From the NCBI RefSeq assembly GCF_014163735.1, contig NZ_JACJDV010000017.1:1-64000 (forward strand): a DNA stretch of 64,000 nt, given 5' to 3'. The translations under genes and the position numbers were made by a program. Numbering within the stretch: the first letter of the stretch is position 1; each line of letters begins with the position of its first letter. Shown here one piece after another: positions 24,012 through 36,015 of the stretch. The notes beneath the pieces were generated by a model. That model was not told the origin of the DNA. It saw only the letters and a program-made list of their open reading frames with translations, and made no database searches. This DNA is from Shewanella sp. SR44-3 (GTDB taxonomy: Bacteria; Pseudomonadota; Gammaproteobacteria; Enterobacterales; Shewanellaceae).

Positions 24012-27000
24012 ATGCTAACAATAAAATTGACCCCACTCTACACCGCCATTGCATTAACACTTGGATGCTCATCATTGGCTTATGCAGAAGATAAAGCACC
24101 AAAATGGCAAGTCAGCGCTCCAGAAAACGCCCCATTGGAACAAGCCTCCATTAATGTCAATGAAGGCACTTGGATGAATCTAAGCGTCTCACCTGACGGC
24201 AAGCATATCGTATTTGATTTGTTAGGAGATATATACCAGATCTCAACTTCCGGTGGTGATGCAAAACCCTTGGCCAAAGGTATCGCTTGGCAAATGCAGC
24301 CAGTCTATAGCCCAGATGGTAAATATATTGCCTTCACCTCAGATGAAGATGGCGGTGACAATATTTGGGTAATGAATGCCGATGGTAGCAACCCACACCC
24401 AGTGACCAAGGAAACATTCCGCTTACTAAACAGTCCTGCATGGAGCACAGACTCACAGTACTTAGTCGCTCGTAAACATTTTACAGCCAGCCGTAGTTTG
24501 GGCGCTGGTGAAGTATGGTTGTACCATGTGGCTGGAGGTGAAGGGGTTAAACTTACCGAACGCCCTAACGATCAGAAAGATTTAGGAGAGCCAGCCTATT
24601 CCCCCGATGGTCGCTACATTTACTTTAGCCAAGACGATACTCCAGGAAAAACCTTCCATTATTCAAAAGACTCCGTCAGTGGTATTTACAAGATAAAACG
24701 CTACGATACTCAGACTGGCGATATTGAAATATTAGTTGAAGGTACCGGTGGTGCGATTAGACCAACCCCTAGCCCTGATGGTAAAAAACTGGCTTATATC
24801 AAACGTGATGGTTTCCAATCGTCGCTATATTTATTAGATTTACAATCAGGCGAGACTAACAAGCTTTATGCTGAACTCGACCGTGACATGCAAGAAACCT
24901 GGGCTATCCATGGTGTTTACCCAAGCATGGCCTGGACCCAAGATAATGAAAACATTGTATTCTGGGCCAAGGGTAAAATTAATAAACTCAAGCTTAATGA
25001 TTTGTCAGTCAGCAACATTCCTTTTAGCGTAAACACTCAACTGGATGTACAGCCTTCAGTTCGATTCAGCCAAAATCTTGATCAAGATAAATTCGATGTG
25101 AAAATGTTACGTATGGCACAAGTGTCACCAGACGGTAAGAAGGTGGTATTCGAAGCTTTAGGTAAGTTGTGGATCCGTGACATAGAAAATGACACTCAAG
25201 AACGTTTGACTCGACTCGATGATGATATCAACGAGCTATTCCCGCAGTGGTCACGTGATGGCAAGCAAATAGTGTTCACCACTTGGAATGATCAAGACCA
25301 AGGTACGGTCAGCCTGATTAGCGCCCGTGGCGGCAAAGCGACAAGGTTAACTAGCGAACCAGGTAAATATGTTGAACCAACGTTTGCCCCCAATGGTCAG
25401 TTTGTTGTGTACCGCAAGGCCAATGGCGGCAACTTAACCCCGCGCACTTGGTCACAGGAAACAGGACTGTATAAGGCCGACATCAAAGGTAAGCAAAACA
25501 CAAAGATCACCGCTGATGGCTACCAAGCACAATTTGGTGCAGGCTCAGATCGAGTTTTCTTTATGGAGCAAGGTGAAACACCTCAACTGTCCTCAATCCG
25601 TATCGATGGTTTTGACAAACGAGCTCATTACACCAGTGAGCATGCCACTGAATTTAGAATCTCCCCCGATGGTGAGCATCTGGCTTTTGCTGAGCGCTTC
25701 CGTGTCTATGTTACTCCTTTTGCTAAACACGGCGAAACCATTGCCATAGGTCCTAAAGCCAGTAATTTACCTGTTATACAGCTAAGCACCAGAGCCGGTG
25801 AAAGCATTAGCTGGGGCAATAGCAGTGACAATCTTTATTGGACACTTGGCCCAGAACTTTACCAAGCTAAAGTTGACACTCAATATGCCAGTAAAGAGAA
25901 ACCTGAGCCAGCCAAAGTGACAAATATCGGCTTTAAAAAGGATACCTATGTTCCACGTGGAACAGTCGCGTTTGTTGGTGGCACAGTCATTACCATGGAA
26001 GATGATAACGTCATAGAAAAAGGCGTGGTTATTGTCAAAGATAATAAGATTGTCCTTGTCGGTGATGCGAGTACTCAACCCCCTAAAGACGCTCAAGTAT
26101 TCGATATTTCAGGTAAAAGCATTATGCCAGGACTCTTCGATGCCCATGCACATGGCCCACAAGCAGACCATGAGATTATTCCACAGCAAAACTGGGCATT
26201 GTATTCAGGCCTATCTCTTGGGGTTACCGCTATTCATGACCCATCAAATGACACCACTGAAATTTTTGCAGCATCGGAACAACAAAAAGCCGGTAGCATA
26301 GTTGGGCCGCGGATATTCTCTACTGGCACGATATTGTATGGTGCCAATGTGCCTGGTTACACTTCCCATGTAGACTCCCTTGATGATGCAAAATTTCATT
26401 TAGAACGCCTCAAAAAAGTCGGCGCGTTTAGCGTTAAAAGTTATAACCAACCAAGGCGTAATCAGCGCCAACAAGTTATTGCTGCAGCTCGTGAATTAGG
26501 AATGATGGTCGTGCCAGAAGGCGGCAGTTTACTGCAGCATAATCTTTCAATGGTGGTCGATGGTCACACGACCCTAGAGCATTCATTGCCAGTCGGTGCT
26601 ATTTATTCTGATATCAAACAACTGTGGAGCCAAACTAAGGTGAGTTATACCCCAACCTTAGTGGTCGCCTATGGAGGTATTTCGGGTGAAAACTATTGGT
26701 ATGACAAGACTGATGTGTGGGCTCACCCAAGATTGTCGGCTTACGTGCCCGCTGATATTCTTCAAGCACGCTCTATGCGCAGACCTACGGCACCGGATGG
26801 TCACTACAATCATTTCAATGTGGCTAAAGTAGCCAATGAGCTTAATGATCTTGGTGTTAAAACCAACATAGGTGCTCATGGACAAAGAGAAGGTTTAGCC
26901 GCACATTGGGAAATGTGGATGTTTGCTCAAGGTGGTATGAGTAATCAAGATGTGCTTAAGACAGCGACTATTAACCCTGCAATAACTTTTGGTATGGGTC

Positions 27001-27203
27001 ATCAATTAGGCTCAATCAAGGCTGGAAAGCTGGCTGACCTTATTGTTATCGATGGTAATCCGTTAACCGATATCCGAGTCACAGATAAAGTTGTCTATAC
27101 CATGACCAATGGCCGTTTATTCAATGCTGAAACCATGAACGAACTTAATGGTAATAAGCTGAAGCGAAAAACCTTCTTCTTTGAAGAAAAAAATAAACTT
27201 TAA
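24012..27203 (+). CDS. exported beta-propeller/amidohydrolase fusion protein
   Basis: A 1063-residue exported protein. The ATG at 24012 fits the spacing to CGGA and opens the signal peptide (MLTIKLTPLYTAIALTLGC to AYA). Residues about 40-640 carry PD40/TolB-type propeller repeats, for example SVSPDGKHIVFDLLGDIY, YSPDGKYIAFTSDEDGG and SPDGRYIYFSQDD. Residues about 660-1050 form an amidohydrolase domain with metal motif GLFDAHAHGPQ, lysine segment SVKSYNQPRRNQRQ, DGHTTLEHSLP, IGAHGQREGLAAHWE and a closing KAGKLADLIVIDGNPL. Such fusions resemble Tricorn-like propellers joined to imidazolonepropionase-type hydrolases; substrate unknown, peptides possible. A parS site lies inside the gene. Confidence 0.87.
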   Translation: MLTIKLTPLYTAIALTLGCSSLAYAEDKAPKWQVSAPENAPLEQASINVNEGTWMNLSVSPDGKHIVFDLLGDIYQISTSGGDAKPLAKGIAWQMQPVYSPDGKYIAFTSDEDGGDNIWVMNADGSNPHPVTKETFRLLNSPAWSTDSQYLVARKHFTASRSLGAGEVWLYHVAGGEGVKLTERPNDQKDLGEPAYSPDGRYIYFSQDDTPGKTFHYSKDSVSGIYKIKRYDTQTGDIEILVEGTGGAIRPTPSPDGKKLAYIKRDGFQSSLYLLDLQSGETNKLYAELDRDMQETWAIHGVYPSMAWTQDNENIVFWAKGKINKLKLNDLSVSNIPFSVNTQLDVQPSVRFSQNLDQDKFDVKMLRMAQVSPDGKKVVFEALGKLWIRDIENDTQERLTRLDDDINELFPQWSRDGKQIVFTTWNDQDQGTVSLISARGGKATRLTSEPGKYVEPTFAPNGQFVVYRKANGGNLTPRTWSQETGLYKADIKGKQNTKITADGYQAQFGAGSDRVFFMEQGETPQLSSIRIDGFDKRAHYTSEHATEFRISPDGEHLAFAERFRVYVTPFAKHGETIAIGPKASNLPVIQLSTRAGESISWGNSSDNLYWTLGPELYQAKVDTQYASKEKPEPAKVTNIGFKKDTYVPRGTVAFVGGTVITMEDDNVIEKGVVIVKDNKIVLVGDASTQPPKDAQVFDISGKSIMPGLFDAHAHGPQADHEIIPQQNWALYSGLSLGVTAIHDPSNDTTEIFAASEQQKAGSIVGPRIFSTGTILYGANVPGYTSHVDSLDDAKFHLERLKKVGAFSVKSYNQPRRNQRQQVIAAARELGMMVVPEGGSLLQHNLSMVVDGHTTLEHSLPVGAIYSDIKQLWSQTKVSYTPTLVVAYGGISGENYWYDKTDVWAHPRLSAYVPADILQARSMRRPTAPDGHYNHFNVAKVANELNDLGVKTNIGAHGQREGLAAHWEMWMFAQGGMSNQDVLKTATINPAITFGMGHQLGSIKAGKLADLIVIDGNPLTDIRVTDKVVYTMTNGRLFNAETMNELNGNKLKRKTFFFEEKNKL
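25949..25964. promoter_or_regulatory. parS: parS site, copy 2, inside a coding region
   Basis: TGTTCCACGTGGAACA is a perfect 16-bp palindrome identical to the Pseudomonas-type parS core. It lies inside the propeller/amidohydrolase gene, at the junction before the amidohydrolase domain, where its codons read VPRGT. Confidence 0.88.
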
Positions 27204-27282
27204 TCCATTGTTTAATAGTAAATTATTGAGTCGTCACAAGCAGTATCTATACTTGTATATCATCAGCTATACAAGCTAGAAC

Positions 27283-27314
27283 AAAAAAGGTGTTCCACGT
27301 GGAACACCTTTTTT
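27283..27314. terminator. parS: bidirectional terminator whose stem contains a parS site (copy 3)
   Basis: A 32-bp perfect palindrome: six A, GG, the parS sequence TGTTCCACGTGGAACA (27291-27306), CC and six T. As RNA either strand gives a GC-containing hairpin followed by U6, suitable for ending both the rightward amidohydrolase and the leftward tag transcripts. As DNA it is an intact ParB site. The two roles are read directly from sequence but not proven. Confidence 0.85.
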
Positions 27315-27358
27315 ATTACTCGATTTTTATAATCGATTTATTTTTTAACGCTGTTAAG

Positions 27359-27934
27359 TTAACGGTGAGATTGTGAGTTAATGGCGCAGAAACAATCTTG
27401 AGTATGATCGTTCACCATACCGACTGCTTGCATAAAGGCATAACATATCGTCGGACCAACAAAGTTAAAACCTAACTTCTTAAGCGCCTTAGACATAGCT
27501 TCAGACTCAGGGGTTTGTGCTGGCACATCTGCCATGGATGAGAAATTATTTAGCTTAGGTGCCCCACCCACAAAAGCCCATAGAAACTCAGAAAAATTAA
27601 TGCCCTGCCGCTCTATGGCCAAGTACGCTTTAGCATTGCGAATAATAGAATTCACCTTAAGACGATTACGCACTATACCTACGTCTAACATTAATTCTTC
27701 AACTTTGGCATCATCAAATTCAGCGATTAACCTAGGGTCAAAGTTAGCAAATAGCCGCTCATAGTTTTGTTGTTTCTTTAGAATAGTGATCCAAGATAAC
27801 CCCGCCTGTTGACCATCCAAACAGAGTTTGGCGAATAATTGCTGACTATCGTATTCAGGCCGCCCCCAGACATTGTCATGATATTCTTGATAGAGCGGGT
27901 CATCACTAACCCAAGCGCAACGATTAATTTGCAT
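27359..27934 (-). CDS. tag: DNA-3-methyladenine glycosylase I
   Basis: Tag excises 3-methyladenine from alkylated DNA by base-excision repair. The 191 residues match the family. Visible features are the N-terminal CAWVSDDPLYQEYHDNVWG with zinc ligands C and H, the helix-hairpin-helix region LSWITILKKQQNYERLFANF, and the C-terminal zinc ligands in NDHTQDCFC. It is encoded divergently from glyQ, with the parS terminator downstream of its stop. Confidence 0.96.
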   Translation of the reverse strand: MQINRCAWVSDDPLYQEYHDNVWGRPEYDSQQLFAKLCLDGQQAGLSWITILKKQQNYERLFANFDPRLIAEFDDAKVEELMLDVGIVRNRLKVNSIIRNAKAYLAIERQGINFSEFLWAFVGGAPKLNNFSSMADVPAQTPESEAMSKALKKLGFNFVGPTICYAFMQAVGMVNDHTQDCFCAINSQSHR

Positions 27935-27980
27935 GATACGGTATCCATTGGCATTTTTAGTTATGCATTAAAAAATAACC

Positions 27981-28009
27981 TACATCTAGCCTGATCTACA
28001 AGGTATAAT
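27981..28009 (+). promoter_or_regulatory. probable glyQS promoter
   Basis: A perfect -10 TATAAT (28004-28009) lies 38 bases before the glyQ start. The best-placed -35 is weak (TACATC at 27981-27986, 17-base spacer), so the assignment rests on the -10 and position. Confidence 0.5.
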
Positions 28010-28047
28010 CAAAACCATTTTCTAGCCCAACAGCAGTAGACATTACG

Positions 28048-28947
28048 ATGAAACATGACGTAAAGACATTCCAGGGATTCATCCTTACCCTGCAAGAATA
28101 TTGGGCGCAACAAGGTTGCGCAATCGTTCAACCCTTGGACATGGAAGTTGGTGCTGGGACATTCCACCCACAAACCTTCTTACGTTCATTAGGCCCAGAG
28201 CCAATGAGCAGCGCCTATGTTCAGCCTTCACGCCGCCCAACTGATGGCCGTTATGGTGAAAACCCTAACCGACTACAGCATTATTATCAGTTCCAAGTGG
28301 TGCTTAAGCCATCGCCAGCTAATATCCAAGAGTTATATTTAGGCTCGTTGGAAGCGTTAGGTATAGACACTCAAGTCCATGATATTCGTTTCGTTGAAGA
28401 CAACTGGGAATCGCCAACACTCGGCGCCTGGGGTCTAGGCTGGGAAGTCTGGCTAAACGGTATGGAAGTGACACAGTTCACTTACTTCCAACAAGTAGGC
28501 GGCATAGAATGTAACCCAGTTACTGGTGAGATCACCTACGGCCTTGAGCGTCTAGCCATGTACATTCAAGAAGTCGATAGCGTCTATGATTTAGTCTGGA
28601 CTGATGGTCCTATGGGCCGCGTGACTTATGGTGATATTTTCCACCAGAATGAAGTTGAGCAGTCAACTTATAACTTCGAGCACGCCGATGTAGACTTTAT
28701 GTTTACCTTGTTCGATCAGTGCGAAAAAATGTGTCAGCACTTATTAAGCCTAGAGAAGCCATTGCCGCTTCCTGCTTACGAGCAAGTTATGAAAGCCTCA
28801 CATGCATTCAACTTACTCGATGCCCGCCACGCCATTTCAGTTACCGAACGTCAACGTTACATTCTTCGCGTTCGCACCATGTCTAAAGGTGTCGCTGAAT
28901 CTTATTATCAAGCACGTGAAGCACTTGGCTTCCCTTTGTGTAAGTAG
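28048..28947 (+). CDS. glyQ: glycine-tRNA ligase alpha subunit
   Basis: GlyQ is the catalytic alpha chain of the heterotetrameric (alpha2beta2) bacterial glycyl-tRNA synthetase. The 299 residues show the class II core: [19 protein letters not shown], motif 2-like [23 protein letters not shown] and motif 3-like [11 protein letters not shown]. The C-terminal helical part with [15 protein letters not shown] is also typical. glyS starts 10 bases after the stop. Confidence 0.98.
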   Translation: MKHDVKTFQGFILTLQEYWAQQGCAIVQPLDMEVGAGTFHPQTFLRSLGPEPMSSAYVQPSRRPTDGRYGENPNRLQHYYQFQVVLKPSPANIQELYLGSLEALGIDTQVHDIRFVEDNWESPTLGAWGLGWEVWLNGMEVTQFTYFQQVGGIECNPVTGEITYGLERLAMYIQEVDSVYDLVWTDGPMGRVTYGDIFHQNEVEQSTYNFEHADVDFMFTLFDQCEKMCQHLLSLEKPLPLPAYEQVMKASHAFNLLDARHAISVTERQRYILRVRTMSKGVAESYYQAREALGFPLCK

Positions 28948-28956
28948 AGGTCATCC

Positions 28957-31041
28957 ATGAAATTTGAAAACTTACTCATAGAAATTGGTACTGAAGAATT
29001 ACCGCCTAAATCACTGCGCACTTTAGCTGAATCTTTTCTTGCTAACTTCAGTGATGAACTTGCCAAGGCAGATATCCCTTTTAGTACATCGACTTGGTAT
29101 GCAGCGCCTCGCCGCCTAGCATTAAGCATCACAGGTCTAGCACTAGCTCAAGCCGATAAAGTGGTTGAAAAGCGCGGTCCAGCCGTGAGCTCTGCCTTCG
29201 ATGGCGACGGTAACCCGACTAAAGCCGCCCAAGGTTGGGCGCGCGGAAACGGTATTACGGTAGAGCAAGCCGAGCGTTTAGTCACAGATAAAGGCGAATG
29301 GTTAGTTCATCAAGCCAAAGTCGTGGGTGTTCAGACTAACAGCCTGATTGCAGCTATGGCTCAACGTGCCTTAGATAAACTCCCTATCCCTAAGCCAATG
29401 CGCTGGGGCGCCAATAGCACCCAATTTATTCGTCCAGTACACACAGTGACCATGCTACTTGGCAGCGAATTAATTGCCGGAGAATTACTGGGCATTACGT
29501 CGGACCGTATTATTCGCGGTCATCGCTTTATGGGTCAGCCAAGCTTTCAACTGGATCACGCCGATAACTACTTAAGCGCCCTGAAAGAGCAAGGCAAAGT
29601 CATGGCTGATTACCAACTACGTAAAGCTATCATTAAAGCTGATGCAGAAGCTGCAGCCGCTAAGATTGGTGGTGTGGCTGATATTCAAGAAGACTTGCTC
29701 GAAGAAGTCGCCTCCTTAGTTGAATGGCCAATCGTGCTCACAGCAAGCTTTGAAGAAAAGTTTTTAAACGTGCCAGCTGAAGCCTTGGTTTACACCATGA
29801 AGGGCGATCAAAAATACTTCCCAGTGTTTGATAAGTCAGGAAAATTACTGCCTAACTTTATCTTCGTGACCAACATTGAATCAAAAGATCCACAGCAGAT
29901 TATTTCAGGTAATGAGAAAGTCGTACGCCCTCGCTTAGCCGATGCTGAATTCTTCTTTAACACAGATAAAAAGCACAGCTTGGCATCACGCCTTAGCAGC
30001 TTAGAGACAGTGGTATTCCAGAAGCAATTAGGCACAGTAAAAGCACGTGTCGAGCGTATATCAGGGTTAGCTGGTTTTATCGCGACTGAGCTAAATAACA
30101 ATAATGTCCCAAGTAGCAGTGTTGATGCCGCGCGCGCAGGGTTATTATCCAAAGCAGATTTAATGACCAATATGGTGATGGAGTTTACCGATACTCAGGG
30201 CACCATGGGCATGCATTATGCGCGCCTTGATGGTGAGACTGAAGCGGTAGCTATTGCCCTTGAAGAGCAGTACAAACCAAAGTTTTCTGGTGATACTGTG
30301 CCTACAGCGAGTGTCTCTTGTGCGGTCGCGTTAGCCGAAAAACTTGATACCTTAGTGGGTATTTTTGGTATTGGCCAAGCACCAAAAGGTGCAGCGGATC
30401 CATTCGCACTACGTCGCGCCGCCATTGGTATCTTACGCATTATTGTTGAGAACAAACTGCCGCTAGATTTGGTTGACCTTATCGCTAAGGCGCAAGCCCT
30501 TCATGGTGCGAGCCTAAGCAATAGCAATGCCGCTGAAGACGTACTTGAATTCTTGATGGCACGCTTCCGTAGCTGGTATCAAGATAAAGGCATTCAAGTG
30601 GATGTTATCTTGGCAGTATTGGCCCGTCGCCCTACGCGCCCTGCTGATTTTGACAGTCGCGTTAATGCGGTATCGCATTTCCGTGGTTTAGAAGCCTCTA
30701 CCGCACTTGCTGCTGCTAACAAACGCGTTTCTAACATTTTGGCTAAGGTTGAGGGCGAATTGCCTGCTAACGTAACACTAAGCCTGCTAACTGAAACGGC
30801 TGAGAAAGCCTTAGCCAAGCAATTAGCAAGCTTGCAACCTAAGCTAGCGCCTTTGTTTGCAACAGGTGATTATCAGCAAGCACTGACTTTACTTGCCGAG
30901 CTTCGTGAAAGCGTCGATCAATTCTTCGAAGATGTGATGGTAATGGCAGATGATGAAGATCTAAAGAACAACCGTTTAGCTTTGTTAAACAACTTACGTG
31001 ACCAGTTCTTACACGTTGCCGATATTTCACTGTTGCAATAA
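28957..31041 (+). CDS. glyS: glycine-tRNA ligase beta subunit
   Basis: GlyS is the beta chain that recognises tRNA(Gly). The 694 residues (E. coli 689) begin with the family N-terminus [15 protein letters not shown]. They contain the HD-like and B3/B4-like region ([34 protein letters not shown]) and a C-terminal anticodon-binding DALR-like domain (residues about 590-690, [19 protein letters not shown]). It is coupled to glyQ. Two hairpin terminators follow in the gap before the convergent gyrB. Confidence 0.98.
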   Translation: MKFENLLIEIGTEELPPKSLRTLAESFLANFSDELAKADIPFSTSTWYAAPRRLALSITGLALAQADKVVEKRGPAVSSAFDGDGNPTKAAQGWARGNGITVEQAERLVTDKGEWLVHQAKVVGVQTNSLIAAMAQRALDKLPIPKPMRWGANSTQFIRPVHTVTMLLGSELIAGELLGITSDRIIRGHRFMGQPSFQLDHADNYLSALKEQGKVMADYQLRKAIIKADAEAAAAKIGGVADIQEDLLEEVASLVEWPIVLTASFEEKFLNVPAEALVYTMKGDQKYFPVFDKSGKLLPNFIFVTNIESKDPQQIISGNEKVVRPRLADAEFFFNTDKKHSLASRLSSLETVVFQKQLGTVKARVERISGLAGFIATELNNNNVPSSSVDAARAGLLSKADLMTNMVMEFTDTQGTMGMHYARLDGETEAVAIALEEQYKPKFSGDTVPTASVSCAVALAEKLDTLVGIFGIGQAPKGAADPFALRRAAIGILRIIVENKLPLDLVDLIAKAQALHGASLSNSNAAEDVLEFLMARFRSWYQDKGIQVDVILAVLARRPTRPADFDSRVNAVSHFRGLEASTALAAANKRVSNILAKVEGELPANVTLSLLTETAEKALAKQLASLQPKLAPLFATGDYQQALTLLAELRESVDQFFEDVMVMADDEDLKNNRLALLNNLRDQFLHVADISLLQ

Positions 31042-31101
31042 AATTGTTCCAGCAAAGCCTTTATAAACAGGGCGCTATAAAAGACGTGAATATTCACTAA
31101 C

Positions 31102-31130
31102 AAAAATGGAGCCAATGGCTCCATTTTTAT
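31102..31130 (+). terminator. Rho-independent terminator after glyS
   Basis: Stem AAAAATGGAGCC (31102-31113) pairs with GGCTCCATTTTT (31117-31128) around a 3-base loop and ends in five T, 60 bases past the glyS stop. Confidence 0.88.
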
Positions 31131-31194
31131 ATCTGCTGTAAAGTCATACCCATTTTTATTGAAACATCGCCGACTTTGCCGTGTTTTAGTTATC

Positions 31195-31224
31195 AAAAAA
31201 GGAAAGCCTAGGCTTTCCTTTTTT
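31195..31224. terminator. bidirectional terminator between glyS and gyrB
   Basis: A 30-bp perfect palindrome (A6-GGAAAGCC-TA-GGCTTTCC-T6). It ends with U6 on both strands, so it can stop glyS read-through and the leftward dnaA-dnaN-recF-gyrB transcript. Confidence 0.88.
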
Positions 31225-31280
31225 ATTTGTTGCTATGTTATTAGCGCAATGCTTAAACCTTCATTGTTAAATGTCGATTT

Positions 31281-33710
<2,430 letters not shown>

Positions 33711-33713
33711 TTA

Positions 33714-34796
33714 TTATTCAATTACCGTAACTTGCCCTTGTTCCACATGAAACACCTTGCTGGGAGGGCTAGCTAACGAATCGACTATTGCCGCAGGTTC
33801 GATGGCAGTGACAAAAATTTGTGCGCCTGTCTCGGTTAACTGCTTGAGCAATAGCTGCCTATGCTGTGCATCCAATTCGGATGGCAAATCATCTACTAGG
33901 TAAATGCTTTGCTTATCTTGTTGCTGTTTCAGCAACTTTCCCTGTGCAATACGCAGTGCACAGACTAACAATTTTAACTGGCCACGGGACAAGGCGTCTT
34001 GAACGGGCAAGTTGCCGACACGCAGTCTTAAATCTGCTTTGTGCGGTCCACTCACTGTATGTCCTGTGGCTAAATCTCTAGAATACTGGCTTTCGAGTAA
34101 CTGGGCTAAATCCGTTTTACTGTCCCATCCTCGTGTAAATGAAATGCTGATATTCACCTGAGGTAAAAACTCTTCGATTATACCCTTAAGTAGTTCATTT
34201 AACGAGTCTACATAATGATTTCGTATCTGAGTGACCTGTTCAGCATAACGCACCAACTCCTTATCCCAAAATAGAATATTTGCATAGGAAGAATTATTCC
34301 TAAGAAGCTGATTTCGTTGTTTTAATACTCGTTTCACATTGGTCCAAGCCAAGTGGAATTGCTCATCAGAGTGAAATGCCCCCCAATCAATAAACTGACG
34401 CCTGGCCTTAGGGCCTTCAAACAGTAGCGAAAAACTCTCAGGAGTGATCACTTGTATCGGCAATGTTTCGGCCAAAGTCGATAACCGTTTTACTCTATCC
34501 CCATCAATTTTGACTTCTATATCACCGTTTCTATGACGTCTTAAGCCGACTTTGCTCTCACCATTTTGATGACTGAGTAGCGCAAACAAGGTGAGTTTAT
34601 CTTCATCATGGCGGATCACTCGTTGGGATAAATGACTGCGAAACGAGCGCCCCATGCCGAGGAAGAAAATGGCTTCTAATATGCTGGTTTTACCGCTGCC
34701 ATTGTGACCATAAATGAGGTTCAAGCCTTCGCTTGGCAGTAGGTTAGCCTTGGTAATATTACGAAACGATTCTATGCTAATCCGCTGTAAACTCAT
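33714..34796 (-). CDS. recF: DNA replication and repair protein RecF
   Basis: RecF is an SMC-like ATPase that helps load RecA at gaps. The 360 residues show Walker [10 protein letters not shown] near residue 30, the ABC signature LSRGQLKLL near 270 and Walker [13 protein letters not shown] near 295. The C-terminal VFHVEQG is standard, and the DNA encoding it contains a parS-like sequence. It lies between dnaN (100-base gap with a hairpin) and gyrB. Confidence 0.97.
   Translation of the reverse strand: MSLQRISIESFRNITKANLLPSEGLNLIYGHNGSGKTSILEAIFFLGMGRSFRSHLSQRVIRHDEDKLTLFALLSHQNGESKVGLRRHRNGDIEVKIDGDRVKRLSTLAETLPIQVITPESFSLLFEGPKARRQFIDWGAFHSDEQFHLAWTNVKRVLKQRNQLLRNNSSYANILFWDKELVRYAEQVTQIRNHYVDSLNELLKGIIEEFLPQVNISISFTRGWDSKTDLAQLLESQYSRDLATGHTVSGPHKADLRLRVGNLPVQDALSRGQLKLLVCALRIAQGKLLKQQQDKQSIYLVDDLPSELDAQHRQLLLKQLTETGAQIFVTAIEPAAIVDSLASPPSKVFHVEQGQVTVIE
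33739..33754. promoter_or_regulatory. degenerate parS-like site in the 3' end of recF
   Basis: TGTTCCACATGAAACA matches the parS consensus at 14 of 16 positions; one of the two mismatches breaks the central CACGTG (CACATG). It lies in recF codons for VFHVEQ. The central change may reduce ParB binding strongly, so this is reported as parS-like only. Confidence 0.45.
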
Positions 34797-34849
34797 GCAA
34801 ACCTATATTTGGGACAATCAAGTGGGAAAACCAAGGAAAACGAGAGACA

Positions 34850-34873
34850 AAGAAGGTGCCAAGGCACCTTCTT
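34850..34873. other. inverted repeat between dnaN and recF
   Basis: AAGAAGGTGCC (34850-34860) and GGCACCTTCTT (34863-34873) form an 11-bp perfect stem with two unpaired bases between. On the minus strand no T tract follows, so it is a poor intrinsic terminator inside the dnaA-dnaN-recF-gyrB run. It could be an mRNA processing or stability hairpin. Confidence 0.65.
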
Positions 34874-34895
34874 AAATGGATACTGCAGTCAAATA

Positions 34896-35996
34896 TTAGA
34901 GACGCATTGGCATTACCACGTACATGGAGTCTTCTTCCTTGTGGTTTTCTATCAAGGCGCTTGAATTGCCATCAATAAGCGTAATACGCACATCTTCACT
35001 GGCTAAGTTATTCAGTACATCTAGTAAATAACTGACGTTAAAGCCAATCTCAAGATTTTCAGAATCATATTCAACGTCTATGATTTCCTCGGCCTCTTCT
35101 TGTTCAGGGTTATTAGCAGTGATCCGCAATAAACCCGGCTCTAACTGAATACGTACACCGCGAAACTTCTCATTAGATAAAATAGACGCGCGGGTAAGGG
35201 CTTGTTTAAGTTGATGACGACCGGCAACGACCACCTTGTCACCGCCTTTTGGCAATACTCGGCGATAATCAGGGAAACGGCCATCCACCAGCTTGCTAGT
35301 GAACACAGCCGTGTCTGTCACAGCACGGATCGCACTTTCACCAATGGCAATACTGATATCTTTATCGTCGCTGTCTAGTAAGCGTGACATTTCAACCACC
35401 CCCTTACGGGGTACAATCACTTGCTTTTCAGGCAAGTCAGCGTCTATTTTTCTGTGGCTTAAGGCCAATCTGTGACCATCTGTAGCAATGGCTTTTAAAG
35501 TATTACCTTCGGTTTCAAACAATAAACCATTGAGGTAATAACGCACATCTTGGTTAGCCATAGAAAACTGGGTCGAATCAATAATTGACTTCAGCACGCC
35601 CTGCTTAATAGTAAATTCGATTTCTGCCTGAAAGGCTTCCACATTGGGATAATCTGATGCTGGTAGCGTCGCCAAGGTAAAGCGGCTGCGTCCCGAGCGC
35701 AATAACCAGCGGTTATCTTGCTGCTCAACGTGCAATTCGCTTTGTTCGGGTAATGATTTGACGATATCGAGTAATTTTTTAGCTGGAACCGTGGTATTGC
35801 CAGGGACTACATCACCATGAATAGCAGCCTGGCCAACTAGCTCAACTTCTAAATCTGTGCCGGTAAGACTGATAGAGTCTTGGCTAACCTTAACCAACAG
35901 GTTAGCTAAAATAGGCAAATTATGACGACGTTCGACAGCACCGGTAACCAATTGAAGTGGTTTTAATAGGGCGTCTCTATCGATAGAAAATCTCAT
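34896..35996 (-). CDS. dnaN: DNA polymerase III beta sliding clamp
   Basis: DnaN forms the dimeric ring that tethers polymerase III to DNA. The 366 residues equal the usual length. Three repeated clamp domains can be traced, starting MRFSIDRDALLKPLQLVTGAVERRHNLPILANLL and ending in the conserved MPMRL tail that forms part of the client-binding pocket. It follows dnaA by 19 bases and precedes recF. Confidence 0.98.
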   Translation of the reverse strand: MRFSIDRDALLKPLQLVTGAVERRHNLPILANLLVKVSQDSISLTGTDLEVELVGQAAIHGDVVPGNTTVPAKKLLDIVKSLPEQSELHVEQQDNRWLLRSGRSRFTLATLPASDYPNVEAFQAEIEFTIKQGVLKSIIDSTQFSMANQDVRYYLNGLLFETEGNTLKAIATDGHRLALSHRKIDADLPEKQVIVPRKGVVEMSRLLDSDDKDISIAIGESAIRAVTDTAVFTSKLVDGRFPDYRRVLPKGGDKVVVAGRHQLKQALTRASILSNEKFRGVRIQLEPGLLRITANNPEQEEAEEIIDVEYDSENLEIGFNVSYLLDVLNNLASEDVRITLIDGNSSALIENHKEEDSMYVVMPMRL

Positions 35997-36015
35997 TTGG
36001 TCTTAATTCCCTAAA

